A stretch of DNA of 64,000 bases from the NCBI GenBank assembly GCA_002812745.2, contig NCSJ02000015.1, positions 124,001-188,000 on the forward strand, given 5' to 3'. The position numbers were made by a program, and so were the translations under genes. The first letter of the stretch is position 1. Every line of letters begins with the position of its first letter. This document shows positions 46,534 through 57,712 of this stretch, in pieces. This stretch comes from Scytalidium lignicola. Lineage: Eukaryota; Ascomycota; Leotiomycetes. The notes beneath the pieces are model-generated. The model was given only the letters and a program-made list of their open reading frames with translations. It had not been told where the DNA came from and did not search any database.

Positions 46534-46875
46534 ATTTCTTTATAAACTGGCGTTCTTGGGGCCGGCAAATACATGGGCTAAAGGAAGTGGCTTGCGTTCT
46601 TTTACATGTAAAATTATGAGCCGTCGAATGAATAAAATATCATCCTTGAAAACATCATCAATGAGTAGAATTAGTATATGCCAATAACCTGAGAAGAAAC
46701 AGATTTGCAATATCTGTATATCTTTATTTCCGTCTATTTTCATGAAGTATCAATAAAGTTATAGCCTTTATATCAGTAATCTAATAGTTCAAAATACTAA
46801 CTTCAAATGCATCTAAAAAANCTCCTATAGTCACATTAACAACGTCTACAACCTTCCCAGGTTCTATATTTCCCA
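46534..46875. other. Intergenic between convergent genes
   Basis: 342 bp of AT-rich 3' flank with an N at 46821 after an A run. No gene seen. Confidence 0.4.
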
Positions 46876-47714
46876 TTAAGTTTGAAGTTCATATCTCTGA
46901 GGATAGTTCCCTATTAACTCGCTTCTCGTTAGCATGTCCTTATTAACTCCGGTGGTTTGCGTATTTCTCAATGGTGCATATGATAATCCTATGCTTAATG
47001 CCACCTTATCCAACTCCCTCCTGTACTCTTGTCCTTTTCGCCTCTCTCTTAGAAACAATACAAACAGCGCTGAAGCCGCAATCAGCAGTGGCAGGCCAAT
47101 CCCAACTCCAATCCCAGCTCCAGCTCCAGCAGAAAGGTCTCCTTTGGGTTCAGCTCTCACTGTTGATGTCGACAAAACTGTAGTGGTAACAGTAGCTTTC
47201 CCGGCTTCGCTGGTGACCGTTGTCGTAGCTGGTATGCTTCCAATATCTGTCTGAATAGCGGCGTTCAACTGGATTGTGCCAGACGGAACAGTGAAGTTGC
47301 CTGTGTTACACATTCGAATATCACAGGCAAACTTGTTATCACCGCATGTCCAGACACCGCACTGTTGATTATCCGCTGCAGAACTCCGTTAGTTGATTTC
47401 GATTCGGACCTTCTTAGGCAATCTTTCGTACCTCCATTCTCGAAGTTGCTGCCGTAACAATACTGCCCACACGACTGAGACTCAAACTTCGCATCGGTAC
47501 AGCTTCCGCGGTACATAGTCAAGCTTGATGGGTCAAAGCAGAGCCCATTTGACAGACAGTAATCATCCGCGAAACAGCACGCGCTATATGCCTTGTCTTC
47601 ACGAGATGGACAAAGCAATGAATTTGGAGCTTCATCACCATTTGGCCAGTAGCACGTCTGTGCAAATGCTGTCAGCGAAACTGCGAATATCATGAAAATC
47701 CAAACAAAATACAT
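46876..47714 (-). CDS. Secreted-then-anchored Cys-rich protein with a single transmembrane helix
   Basis: Exons 47714-47432 and 47375-46876 (56-bp GTACGA...CTGCAG intron with a CTAAC branch point) give 260 residues. A signal peptide (MYFVWIFMIFAVSLTAFA) is followed by a Cys-rich ectodomain with about 14 cysteines: TCYWPNGDEA, CCFADDYCLSNGLC, GSCTDAKFESQSCGQYC, CGVWTCGDNKFACD. Then comes a Thr/Ser-rich stalk (ATTTVTSEAGKATVTTTV), a transmembrane helix (GIGVGIGLPLLIAASALFVLF) and a basic stop-transfer RERRKG with a 50-residue tail. The architecture resembles fungal wall-stress or surface sensors, but the family is unnamed to me. The ATG at 47714 is used because codons further upstream lack ATG. 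Confidence 0.8.
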
Positions 47715-48701
47715 AATTGACGTTAAAATTCGAAGAAACACAGCTCCAATTTACAGGTACCATATACAAGGCACGAAAGATGGGCTGTCATGATAAATAA
47801 GGACATTTACAACAAGTTTCAGAATAACCCTAAATATTGCATCAACCTTGACATGTTTTGTTACCTTTTAATGTTGGTGGACAGGATCAGTATCCCCAGT
47901 TAAAAGAACCTGTTGGTGGTCTGGCCGAAACCGACGGGCGGTTGCAGTACAGCAGTGAAACCCTAACCTGCAAGTTACATAGCCGCGCGCTCCCAGAATC
48001 AATCAAACCCGAGCATAACTGCGGTCACCTATTACTGTACATGCGCCACAGGGTTGGATAGGTAGGTACCCAATCGCGTGTAATCAGGCAATTGACCTCT
48101 TGGGTGGTTGATTTCCTTTTCTCACGTAGCCGCTGTCGGTGTGCAGGACACGACGAAATTTCCATCCAAAACTCTCTGGTCTTCTACTTGCCCTCCCAGC
48201 TTATCAGAAAACGAAATAGGCAGAGATGATATCGTAAAGCCAAGTTTGAAGTTGCAAATAATGAGGACGATGTTTCCAACCTATCCATCCAAGTTTATCT
48301 ATAAACTGGGTCTACAGTACCGGTACAGTAAGCAACGGCTTTATCTTATCTTGATGATCTACCCACACTAACGTTTAAGTCTTTGCTGCGCGCAGGGAGT
48401 TAGGGTTAATTATTTGCACTGCAATTTTAGCGTACACGGGTCGTTCGCGGACCCACTTTGCCTTCATAGTGCGTGCTATTAAGGGAAATCCAAATGTAGA
48501 GTAGTAGACAATCTATCTACCCAATTGCGAGTTAGAATCTACAGAACTGATTTATATCTACAGTGGGATGCAAATGGTTTGAAAACCCCCCCTTCGCTAG
48601 CGCAATATGCCATAGCCACTTTTCAGGCCCGAAATGGCCATTGTTGACATGCTGGTTTACGCGTGGATTCTGCATCCCTTTTTAACCATACAACAGCCAA
48701 T
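47715..48701. other. Intergenic with TACAGTA motifs, no gene seen
   Basis: Contains CTACAGTACCGGTACAGTA at 48312-48330 (a near-palindrome) and ACTGTACA at 48035. No coding signal. Confidence 0.45.
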
Positions 48702-49055
48702 ATGCCTCCAGAACGACTCAGAAATAGCGAATTAACTCCTCAAATGAGATCTCGATTATGTGAATTACGAAGGAGAAATTTCAGTTACTCTCAGATCATG
48801 CAAATGTATCCAGGAATCTCAAAATCAACTATTCAAACCACGGCTCGACGTGAAGCTATTCGAGATGATAACAAAACACAACCACGATTAGGAGTACATC
48901 GAAAGCTTACAGAGGAAGATCGAGATCATATATATGATATAACAAATCATGTTAATCCACATATCAAGATGCGTGATATACTTCGAGAAGTCGACAATAA
49001 AGTGAAATTGAGGACAATGCAATATCTGTTACGTGGTATGAACAAGAAGAAATGA
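48702..49055 (+). CDS. Orphan Tc1/mariner-type helix-turn-helix protein
   Basis: 117 residues from ATG 48702. Two helix-turn-helix-like units: LTPQMRSRLCELRRRNFSYSQIMQMYPG.SKSTIQT and LTEEDRDHIYDIT...IKMRDILREV, as in the paired DNA-binding domain of Tc1/mariner transposases. It stops at KKK-TGA, and no DDE/D catalytic domain follows. The next 250 bases read only short decayed pieces (such as RQRPRHL). So it is either the leftover of a transposon or a small retained DNA-binding protein; the ORF is open and uninterrupted. Codon use is AT-rich compared with neighbours. No inverted repeats or target duplication were recognised. Confidence 0.6.
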   Translation: MPPERLRNSELTPQMRSRLCELRRRNFSYSQIMQMYPGISKSTIQTTARREAIRDDNKTQPRLGVHRKLTEEDRDHIYDITNHVNPHIKMRDILREVDNKVKLRTMQYLLRGMNKKK

Positions 49056-49591
49056 CTTTAACGTCAAAGGCCTCGACATCTAAGATCGTATCCGGGATCA
49101 TGTTTTAGAAGGTTCTATCAAAGCTGCGATATTAGAGTCTCTATTGGAGCTGGGCACAGTTTAGATGGATGAGGACTAAGGATGAGCCGCGGAGGGCGGA
49201 GCTATTGAGAGGCATGAATCACCTATTATTCGAAGATGACGCTTGGAGACTTGCAGTTATGGTTCGAGACATTCGGTGGGGTGGCGTACTGACGACTGCA
49301 TTGGCTAGTTGAGAAAAACGAGATATGGTAATAGAGGGCTAAGAGCAGGGAACATTATGATGTTGTTGTCCTAGCATCTTTGGGTTCAAAATTTAATATT
49401 TAGTGTTTTAGTAAAAAATAATTAAGTTAAAAATTAATCTGTTACTGCCTCGGCGGTAAAGTCTAGTTTAAATCCAAAGCTGTCTCTTTTCGCATGAAGT
49501 TTGGACACTAGATTCGTAAATTGAGGATCCCAACTACTCCAAAAAATTAGCACAAATCTAGTCAGTCAGGAGTAAAGAATACCCTGATCGC
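49056..49591. other. Region downstream of the HTH ORF, possible transposon remnant
   Basis: An open frame without a clear start runs from about 49152 to a TGA near 49312 (WMRTKDEPRRAELLRGM, then LLFEDDAWRLAVMVRDI). It could be the decayed body of the same element or chance. The rest is AT-rich. Confidence 0.3.
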
Positions 49592-50741
49592 CTATGACAC
49601 CGCACTAAACCACTTATCCTGTAACAACTGCCTCGCAGTTGGACGATCCCTGGGGTCCAACTTCATAACCTTCAACAGAAACTCCCTGTCCTCCTCTGTT
49701 AGACAGTCATCCTCGATTAGGTTAACCGGCCTTTGCTTCTGGTTATCTTTGATGTATTGGGTGGCTGCGCCTAAAATTGTCCATCTGTCACCATCCTCTC
49801 TCGGAATGAGATCTAGATAAGACCTGGGAACAGGACCAAAGTGAGCTAGTTGTCTTATGATGATGTGGATAAGATACTCTTCATCATCAGCTGTGGCGTC
49901 TTTGGGGTCGGGCTTGAACATGTGCCAGTTGAGCCCCCAAATAAGACTTATAAGCTATGAAAACGTGAGCGCAATTCAGACAATGCAGTCTCAAGCCTGC
50001 TTAGTATCGCCTACCGCCGTGCCAAATGACCAAATGTCAGTCGACTGACCCCATCTGAGCATCATCATGGCTTCAGGGCTTCTAAAGATAGCAGCTCCCA
50101 TATGCGGTCCATCTATCCCGACCTTGAGATAATCCTTGGGGTCTATCCGACTAACATCACCGAAATCAGCCAGTTGCACATCGGCAAAGCGAGTTGATCC
50201 AGCGCCATAATTGACGAGAATGTTGTCCGGTTTGATGTCTGTGAGTATATGCATTAGTTTCAGTGCTGGGATCTGATATGAGGTATCATGTAAGATATCA
50301 GGGAACATACCAGTATGTGTGTACCCATCTTCATGCAAAGCCTGAATTGCTTGGAGTACTCTTTTTGCCACAAACTTCACATCCGAACTTTTTAGAGTCT
50401 TCACGTTTGATGCATTTAGTAGATTGTCGTCTAAGTGTTGTAGAATCAAAGATGGAGGATTCTGGGTTTCATCTAGCAACTGGCGAATGTATGGGCAAGT
50501 TCGGAAATGCTTCAGAACATCACGCTCGTTTTCGAGACGGCCCTGCGGAGCTGTCTTGATGATAACTTTTCCAGCTTGAGAGTTGCTTTTCCTAGCAGTA
50601 ATTAGAGAGATGAAGGTTGAGTTGAGTTGGGTGAAGTTGATCTCACGTGGCAGTCCAGATGTCTTTCGAGACTTGCGTAGAGACAAAATAACTTCCGACT
50701 TTTCCTTCGAGCCGCTGGCCAATTTTTATACTAGCAGCCAT
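49592..50741 (-). CDS. Protein kinase-like protein with HTD catalytic loop
   Basis: Exons 50741-50647, 50591-50311, 50238-50015 and 49954-49592 give 320 residues. Exon 1 was recovered by phase: MAASIKIGQRLEGKVGSYF joins TKSNSQAGKVIIKTA. Kinase elements: degenerate Gly loop GKVGSY, VIIK lysine, catalytic loop HTDIKPDNILVN (Thr in place of Arg of HRD; catalytic Asp kept), LADFGDVSR, FRSPEAMM in place of APE, and DIWSFG. C-lobe: DREFLLKVMKLDPRDRPTARQLLQDKWF. This fits an expanded Pezizomycotina kinase family with DIKxDN loops; the substrate is unknown. The 72-bp intron between HT and D (50310-50239) is a multiple of three and lacks a stop. Confidence 0.85.
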
Positions 50742-52052
50742 TATTGAACCATCTCTCTGCCTTAATTGTTAGCTACTCAAGAGGGACCTTCAGTAACCAT
50801 GCCTCACCTAGACTTCGCTACTGCCACTGAGCGATGGTTGACAGACTGCCCCGTATTAGTGCTAGAGCCTTATTACAGGGCATCGATTGGATTGCCTTGT
50901 GGTCTGCTAGTTCGGAGTGTTGAATTAATTAACAACAGATGCATTCACACCGGAATATATGAATGCGTCAAGAAGTTAAAGAAATGAAGTATACAATGAA
51001 AAATAAGAGTTATCAAGATTTTTTGTAATTTAGCCAATGATATATGATATGCAACGAGATAGTAGATGCATAATTCTCATAATACAAGAAGAAACTTATG
51101 AAAGCCGGAATAGACAAGGTCAGCATAAGATTGAGGGAGAGGTTATAATAACGGTTAGAAACGGTAATCTTGCTAATTAAGTCCTGTATGAAGTGTTCTT
51201 GCAAGATTGATATCTCAGCACAGCGTGATCTACACAAAGTACCTTAGATCCATATTCGAGGTTAGTCCTTCAAATCTTGCTATTCTCATCGACTTATTTT
51301 AGCTGCATCATTTGAACTTCATTCATTCCCATAACATGCGATAGATTTCTTGGCTTGTTGACTTGGAAAGCATGTACTGTATGTAGTTCGAGAGCTCTTT
51401 GAACTACCCCTCCCAAACTTCCCAAAATGCCCCGCTATCGTGCCCCCTGCCACAGCTTATCGCATCCCCGCCCAAAGTTGGAATGAATAGACGTCACTCC
51501 TCAACCGTAAAGGCAAGCACCTAGAAAAGCAACTACAAAAAATAACACGTCGCTGGAGTCTCCTAATTATATCTCATGTTACCATCTGCATCCAGCATCG
51601 ACTCCAGCCAACCGACTTAATAGAGATATTCGTTCGTTTATACATTTACGTTATTGGGCGTGTCTCAGCCTCTAAGGTCTCAGACCACCCTTGCGCGCTT
51701 CTTCAGCCTCGCCATCTGCCTGGTCCCCGCCATCAACAAAAGGCAGATAGTTGGACTGATTTTACAGGGTTACACATTTTGAGTGAGCTGTCTATTAACA
51801 GATGGATCCTGAGAGCCATTAATTCGACTCTCCTTTCTGGAAATTCATTTCTCTTAATAGCATCTTGCATTGTCTTACAGCGACCTCTCCCTCGACGCAC
51901 AGCTTCTGGCGAGCTGAACTAGGAGCAGCCTGACACCTACAGTAACACCACACCACTATATAAAAACTCTCAGCGCCTGAAAAACTGCTTTTCTTTCCTT
52001 AGCTCGACCTCTGACCCTCTCTATAACGTTTATACAACAACTTTATACAACA
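50742..52052. promoter_or_regulatory. 1.3-kb divergent intergenic region, no gene seen
   Basis: A 73-residue ORF at 50766-50987 and a minus ORF at 51013-51237 have no family features. The last 250 bases are C/T-rich leader ahead of the DUF7730-like gene, including repeated TATACAACAA just upstream of its ATG. Confidence 0.45.
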
Positions 52053-53210
52053 ATGGTGTCCCGCCGTCGGCGCGCAAACCCTATTAAGAAATGTCTTACA
52101 GTAGCCGTGACGGTCTGTTGTTTACCTTGCATCTGCGCCTATGGAATTGGTGTTATAGCTGTCGATGTATTCCAAGGTATCAAGAATTATGAAAAGCCAC
52201 AAAAGAGAGACGAGAGGAGGAAAGAAGCCAAGGCAAGGACAATGAGGAGACGGAACCCAGTGGGCCTGGATATGGGGCCAAGGCTGGAGAGATGTTTGAC
52301 ACTTCCGTTGAGGGTTCCAGAGCGTGTTGATCTTGGGAGCAGTTCTCATGATGGCGTATACTGGGATGGAATGATTGAGGAGCTAAAATCGCGTGGTGGG
52401 AAAGAGAAAACCATTGAGATAAGCCCGCCTGTCAAGGTACTGCAGAGGACAGAGGATCAACTTGAATCGCCATTGTTCAAGCTTCCACTCGAGATCCGTC
52501 GCCAGATCTATGAAGAAGTCCTCGGTGGTCACGTCTTCCATATCTATTTTGTTCAGGCATATCGCCGACTTTCTCACACTAGGTGCAAGGATCGGTCCAC
52601 GCCTTGTAACGGTGCGGTTTGTCGCTCGATGGTGAAGATCCCCGGGGCTAAGGATGATTGGGGGAATATATCTTTGCTTCATATGTTGCAGAGCTGCAGG
52701 AGAGTGTAAGTCTTATCTTCTCTCATTTCTCTCTTCCCTTTGCATACTTGTGATGGGGGAAGGATAAATCAACAACTAACAGATATATATAGCTACAGCG
52801 AAGCAATCGAAATGTTATACAAAGAGAATACCTTTGACTTCGACTCTCTCAATGGTGTTCTGCAACTTTCACGTACTATTCTCCCGAATAGGATGAAACT
52901 GGTGACATCCGTGCAGTGGAGGTAAGCCTGTTATTTCGCTCCTGTTTTCCCGATGTAATGCCTCCACATCCTCTCCAAACCACGCATGAAATTTTCTTTT
53001 TAGCTTTTTTCTGCTTCATTAGTCCCATTCTATGAGCGTAATTCTAACAAAATTCCCTGAAGATATAAATACGATGCCCACAATCAAATAATAGACCCTT
53101 CATCTGTGTCATACTATTATCACTCGCCTTGGGCGGACTGCTCTGCACCAGAAGAGTGTTCCTGTGTCCTTTGCTGGCCAAAGAAGGCCGGTGTGGATTA
53201 TCAAGTATGA
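52053..53210 (+). CDS. DUF7730-like fungal protein with N-terminal membrane segment
   Basis: Exons 52053-52705, 52793-52921 and 53063-53210 give 309 residues. An N-terminal hydrophobic helix (CLTVAVTVCCLPCICAYGIGVIAVDVF) is followed by a basic stretch, then the characteristic FKLPLEIRRQIYEEVLGGHVFHIYF and, across the first intron, LQSCRRVYSEAIEMLYKENTFDFDSL. That motif pair defines a large fungal family of unknown function, F-box-like in its first part. The third exon rests on a CTAAC branch point at 53044 and acceptor GAAG; it ends with CSAPEECSCVLCWPKKAG, a Cys-rich tail. It is shorter than many family members, so the 3' end is less certain. Confidence 0.68.
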
Positions 53211-53665
53211 GCGTCTTAAATATTAAGGAAGAATTTGGGAAGGTAACAGTTGAAAAAGGAAAGGGGGTTGGAATATAATTGGAGAAATAGATATATTGAA
53301 ACAAAGTGTTGTATGTAGGATGGATGTATTGGATAGGATAGGATAGGATTGGATAAAAGAAGGTTAAACAGGGCCAACTTCTGTAGTTAGAGCGCTGGAA
53401 ACCATAGAGGCCTTTTGATCGTCTGTGGCGGGACCGTCAGAATATAAAGTACCCTCCCAATGTGAGGATATTACCGTGGATATGACCCTTTTTATTTTTG
53501 TGTATATTGGCAAAAGTTTGCTTACCGGATATCTTACGAACGGACTCCCCCTTCCTACAACGCCTATTTTACCATGCAGTGAAGCTACGATTACTGCAAT
53601 CCATAAAACGCTCCTTTTGAACCAGACAAACGCCGCCTGACTATTACAACAGGGATTATTCCTCC
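53211..53665. other. Intergenic with short tandem (GGATA)n
   Basis: Between convergent genes. GGATGGATGTATTGGATA followed by repeated GGATA units lies at about 53319-53356. No gene seen. Confidence 0.45.
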
Positions 53666-54772
53666 TCATTCATCCTCCTCTTCTTCTTTACCGTGGCCAT
53701 CATCGCTCTCATCATCTTCATCCTCCTCGTCTGCCACCACCGCAGCTGTTCCCCTGGACCTCCCGCCACCAGCACTCCTCCTCTTCCCCTTCAAATATGC
53801 CTCTGTAGTTGTAACTGCTCGCTCGCCAACAAAATGCTTCCCATCCCACTTAGTTCCGCAACGAGGACATTTTTTCCCCTGCTGTTCCTCATCCCGACTC
53901 CTCCAAAAAGCAGTCTGACAAATATCATGAATCCGACAATTGCAATCACGATCCGCACACCTCTGCCCAATCGTCACAATATCCTTACACGCTTCACAGA
54001 ATTTAATCCGCTGCCAGTCATCTCCTTCCTGACCACCAACAGCAGGGTCATCGTCATTGTACGCATCCACTAACCAGGTGCGCAGTTCAAGTAGCCCTCG
54101 CGGAGATAGAGTGAAGAACCCATTTTTTGATCGTTCAAACCATCCCTCATCGACAAGTCGCTCGAGGGTTCGCTCGGCCTCGCTCTGTGTTAAGCCTTGT
54201 GCGGATGTCGCTGCGCCTTCTCCATCGCCAGTACTCCGTCTACCCTCTCCCCTGGCAAGCTTCAGCGCCTGCAAACTCGTCACGCCCATGACTTCCTGCC
54301 GGCGAGTGTTGAACGTCTCGAACATGGCGTCGAGGAGACGCTTTACGTAGAGCATCTCTTCGGTAGAACGTGTAGTAGCAATTTGAGTTAGGGCATCTGA
54401 GGTGCTGTTGACGAGTGCATAGATACGGTCTTTAGAGACTTGGTGTTGCATGCTGCGAATTTCATAGTCGAAAGGAGAGAGGGCGTCGGCGCAGGCAGAG
54501 ATATAGGAGGCGAAGTCTTCTTGGGTTATATCAGCTGGGTCGGCGGGACTATCTTTGAGAATTTGATGTCAATATTTTAGATTATTCTTAAAAAGCCCAA
54601 AAAAAGCATGTAGGAAATGCGTGGTAATACCCTCTTGTACTGTGAATATGGCTGCGAGGATGGGCTTGGCTTCTTTGAAAGTCAAGGTACCTCGAGCCAC
54701 AAAGGCTTGAAGAAAGGCCCTATTACTATCATTGTAATGCTCTGTTAGATGTCCTGGGTCGTCGACATCCAT
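53666..54772 (-). CDS. NSE1: Nse1, Smc5-Smc6 complex subunit with RING-like zinc domain
   Basis: Part of the Smc5-Smc6 complex for DNA repair and replication-fork stability, with Nse3 and Nse4. Exons 54772-54631 and 54552-53666 (78-bp intron) give 342 residues. The N-terminus NRAFLQAFVARGTLTFKEAKPILAAIF joins DSPADPADITQEDFASYISACADALSPFDYEIR, then winged-helix blocks (SEAERTLERLVDEGWFERSKNGFFTLSPRGLLELRTWL). The C-terminal variant RING has CEACKDIVTIGQRC, CNCRIHDIC and CPRCGTKW, i.e. C4HC3 type. The tail is acidic. The intron's GAG G|GTATTA donor is weaker than its neighbours. Confidence 0.92.
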
Positions 54773-55433
54773 GATTGCGTTTCTTAGTAGCGGGGAGTTA
54801 GAGGTTGGTGGGATGCAAGCACTTCGGGCAGACGCGAATTATATCCATCGAGTCGCGTTCTGGCGCGATAAGCTGGCGTTGTCGTGCACGTGATCTAGCT
54901 GAGGCTAGTACTCGGATCAATTAAGGTTATTCTAAGTGGATCATTAATTATCCGTGGAATTGTAAGTGGTTCATTAGAAAAAGAGCAAAGATACCGTGAG
55001 GCTGAGACAGAAATCCTGAACGAGGAGCCTCTTGGTTGCTTAAAGCTCGTTAAATCTCTGACATTTGATCATACTATAAGAGACGGATAATATTAGGCTT
55101 TGGTTCTCCAATCTACTTCGGAATTTTTGCTCCCTACTTGGGTCATAGCTATAGAAATACTCCGATGCTAAATATATTTGTATAGCTATGAAGATTTGTC
55201 TGTGATTCGCTGTTTCTACTGGCGCTTGTAATGTTAAGGCCTAAGGCCGCAAATCTTACTTACTCCGTAAAAAANGAAGTGGCGCGTGCACGCAAGGCTA
55301 AATGTTGCCTCGAGGCTCCGCTTGAACATCGCCTTTTCAGATCACACATCTGACTTTCTCAGTCAATCTACAGTACCACTAGTTTATCTCACTGGTCAAT
55401 TGCATTTGTATTTTGCGATCTGTTTGCCTAAAC
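54773..55433. promoter_or_regulatory. Divergent promoter NSE1/BRE2
   Basis: 661 bp with a CTACAGTACCACTAG element near 55369 and an N at 55275 after an A run. No gene seen. Confidence 0.4.
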
Positions 55434-57223
55434 ATGTCGACAGGTGCTCCATCCCCACAGAGAGATGCGACGCCTACAATTCCTCCTGCGACATCAATTC
55501 CGCAGAAACGGGCGTTGGAAGACGACCACCAACCCGCCGTCTCTTCCCCGTTAAACCCAGATTTCAAGCCTGTCAAGCAAGAAGATGCGCCTCGGGCGGT
55601 AAGAGCGAAGAAAGAATCTCTGAAGAAGAGGGAGTCAAAGGGTGCTACTTTAGGACCAGACAGCGCGCGCGCTACCCCAGATCCCAGGTCAAGTCCGCAG
55701 AAGCAGAGTAATGGTAGGAGGTCAAGTATCCTCAGACCCATGAGGTACAAATTGCCTCCACCAAGGCCCACGGATTTCGAAGCACCCCGAGGTCCAGTTT
55801 TCATTCCTACTTTCACAAAGAAAGCTCCGGATGGCAGAGAGATCCAATTTAATGAGACTTCAGACCAGTAAGTCTCAGTAACAAATTTCCCCTCCTCTGC
55901 CTAGGATGTTCTAATATACCCAGCGTCTACAATAAGAAAGGTTTCCACTATACACACTGTATTGCCGACCCAACTTTCCCAAACACTCTACATTACCGCC
56001 AATCAGAATCTGAACCCTTTGGAGCTAGGCTGAATTTTGAGGATACTGCTACTCAAATGTTCCTGGATGAGTCTGGCCATCACATCTCAACGAATAAGGG
56101 CTTCCGGATGGCGAAATCAAACGTCGGTGTCCGGGAAGGACGCTGGTACTGGGAATGTAAAATCACGAGCGGCATTCCTAAACGAAGGAAAAGCGATGCG
56201 CAGAATGGGGAGGTGAAGGAAGGAGGGCATGTACGGATGGGATGGGCTAGGAGAGAAGCAACATTAGATGCCCCAGTTGGTTTCGATGCATATAGTTATG
56301 GTTTGAGAGACGTGGCTGGCCAGAAGGTGCACATGTCTAGGCCGAAGAACTTTCTACCTGTAGGAGAGGATATCTGTGAAGGGGATGTCATTGGATTAGA
56401 AATCAACCTCCCGTCCGAAACATTACATCGGAAAGTCGTCGAAGGAAATTATAACCCAGCAGTGGATCTCGTGGACGACGATCATCCTGCTACAGCAGAA
56501 GCAAGAGAAGTTATTCGAGATCGAGTACCTATTCGATTCAAAGCCCACCTCTATTTTGAGCAAATCGACTACCATTCCACAAAGGAGCTTGAAGAGTTGA
56601 TGAACCCTTCGCCGGTTTCGTCATCAGGTGCACATGGCGGAAGTAGCATGCCTCCCGGGGCTACACACCCCTCTCCGTCACTACGAACCTTACCTCATTC
56701 AAGTATTAAGGTCTACAAAAATGGGGAGCTTATTGGCACACCATTCACGGACTTGCTCGCCTTCTTCCCACCTGCCTCGAAACCAATGCCGCAAGTTGGT
56801 GCCCGAGAAGGGCTGGACGATGGTATGCTGGGATATTACCCAGCTATCTCAGTCTTCCGCGGCGGTGCAGCCGAGATCAACCTCGGTCCTAATTTCTGGT
56901 ATCCACCTCCAGAGTTCACCGATCCTATGGAGGATGTCGACATGATTGGTAACGATGTACCTCGCGTCTCGAAATTGCACAAGCTTCGAGCCGTATCTGA
57001 AAGGTACGACGAACAGATTGCAGAAGATATTGTGTACGACATTATAGATGAAGTAGATTGGTGGATGCATGATGGTGCCAGTACTACTAGGAGAGATGGT
57101 TCGCAGAATGCCATACCAGGTTCTTCGATTGGGTTGGACGGGGCGAGTGATGGGGATCAGATGAGCATTGGTGGCGGAGTGCCTTCGGATGAGATTAAGG
57201 AGATAGTGCAGGACGATGAATGA
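55434..57223 (+). CDS. BRE2: COMPASS subunit Bre2 (Ash2-like SPRY protein)
   Basis: Subunit of the Set1/COMPASS histone H3K4 methyltransferase. Exons 55434-55867 and 55924-57223 (56-bp intron, GTAAGT...CCCAG) give 577 residues. The N-terminus is Pro/Lys-rich and disordered. Then MRYKLPPPRPTDFEAPRGPVF and, across the intron, VYNKKGFHYTHCIADPTFPNTLHYRQSE. SPRY block: KGFRMAKSNVGVREGRWYWE, HVRMGWARREATLDAPVGFDAYSYGLRD, EGDVIGLEINLPS, IKVYKNGELIGTPFTDLLAFFPP, and GYYPAISVFRGGAAEINLGPNFWYPPPE. The end carries an acidic tail. Start is the first ATG in frame; the frame is open further upstream but lacks ATG. Confidence 0.94.
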
Positions 57224-57712
57224 TCCCAATAGGATTGCACTTTAATAATAAAATACCCCATATGTGTAAATAGCAATGTCAACTAAAACACCATCAACCA
57301 ACACTAATATTTATTACTTTATAACTGAGACTCTTCTATTGATGACGACTCATTCTACCAAGGTAAAGCCATAACACGATTGACGATGAGAGTGAGAGAG
57401 GAGCAATAATGATATATACAGTTATTAATAGTAGGATGTCAATTTTGTGCATGTGCTTGTTGCACCAAACTAGGTATCGCACCTACATCACCTAGGTTCT
57501 AGAGGATATAAAATACACAAGGCGTCTAGTCTAATAAGAGCTGGAGTCCAAAAAATCCCCCTCAATTCAGAGTGACGTCTATTGAGCAATATGCTACTCT
57601 TCTTAAAGGAAAAGAGTATTTAGTATAAGTATTATATATCTTTATCAGAGCCTTTCCTCTCCACCTGGAGACTAGATCCAGCCTGACCAGTAGTGTAAGT
57701 CGGAACTGTCGC
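57224..57712. other. Intergenic, no gene seen
   Basis: AT-rich 3' flank of BRE2 with no recognisable features. Confidence 0.4.

Noticed and set aside
50766..50987. 73-residue plus ORF upstream of the kinase
   Set aside because: Lies in the kinase 5' flank, has no family features and no splice partners.
23397..57223. A chromatin-gene cluster (telobox protein, Acinus-like, PSY2, ARP9, NSE1, BRE2)
   Set aside because: They are interleaved with unrelated metabolic genes in mixed orientation, and these are common single-copy genes, so chance proximity is the simpler view.
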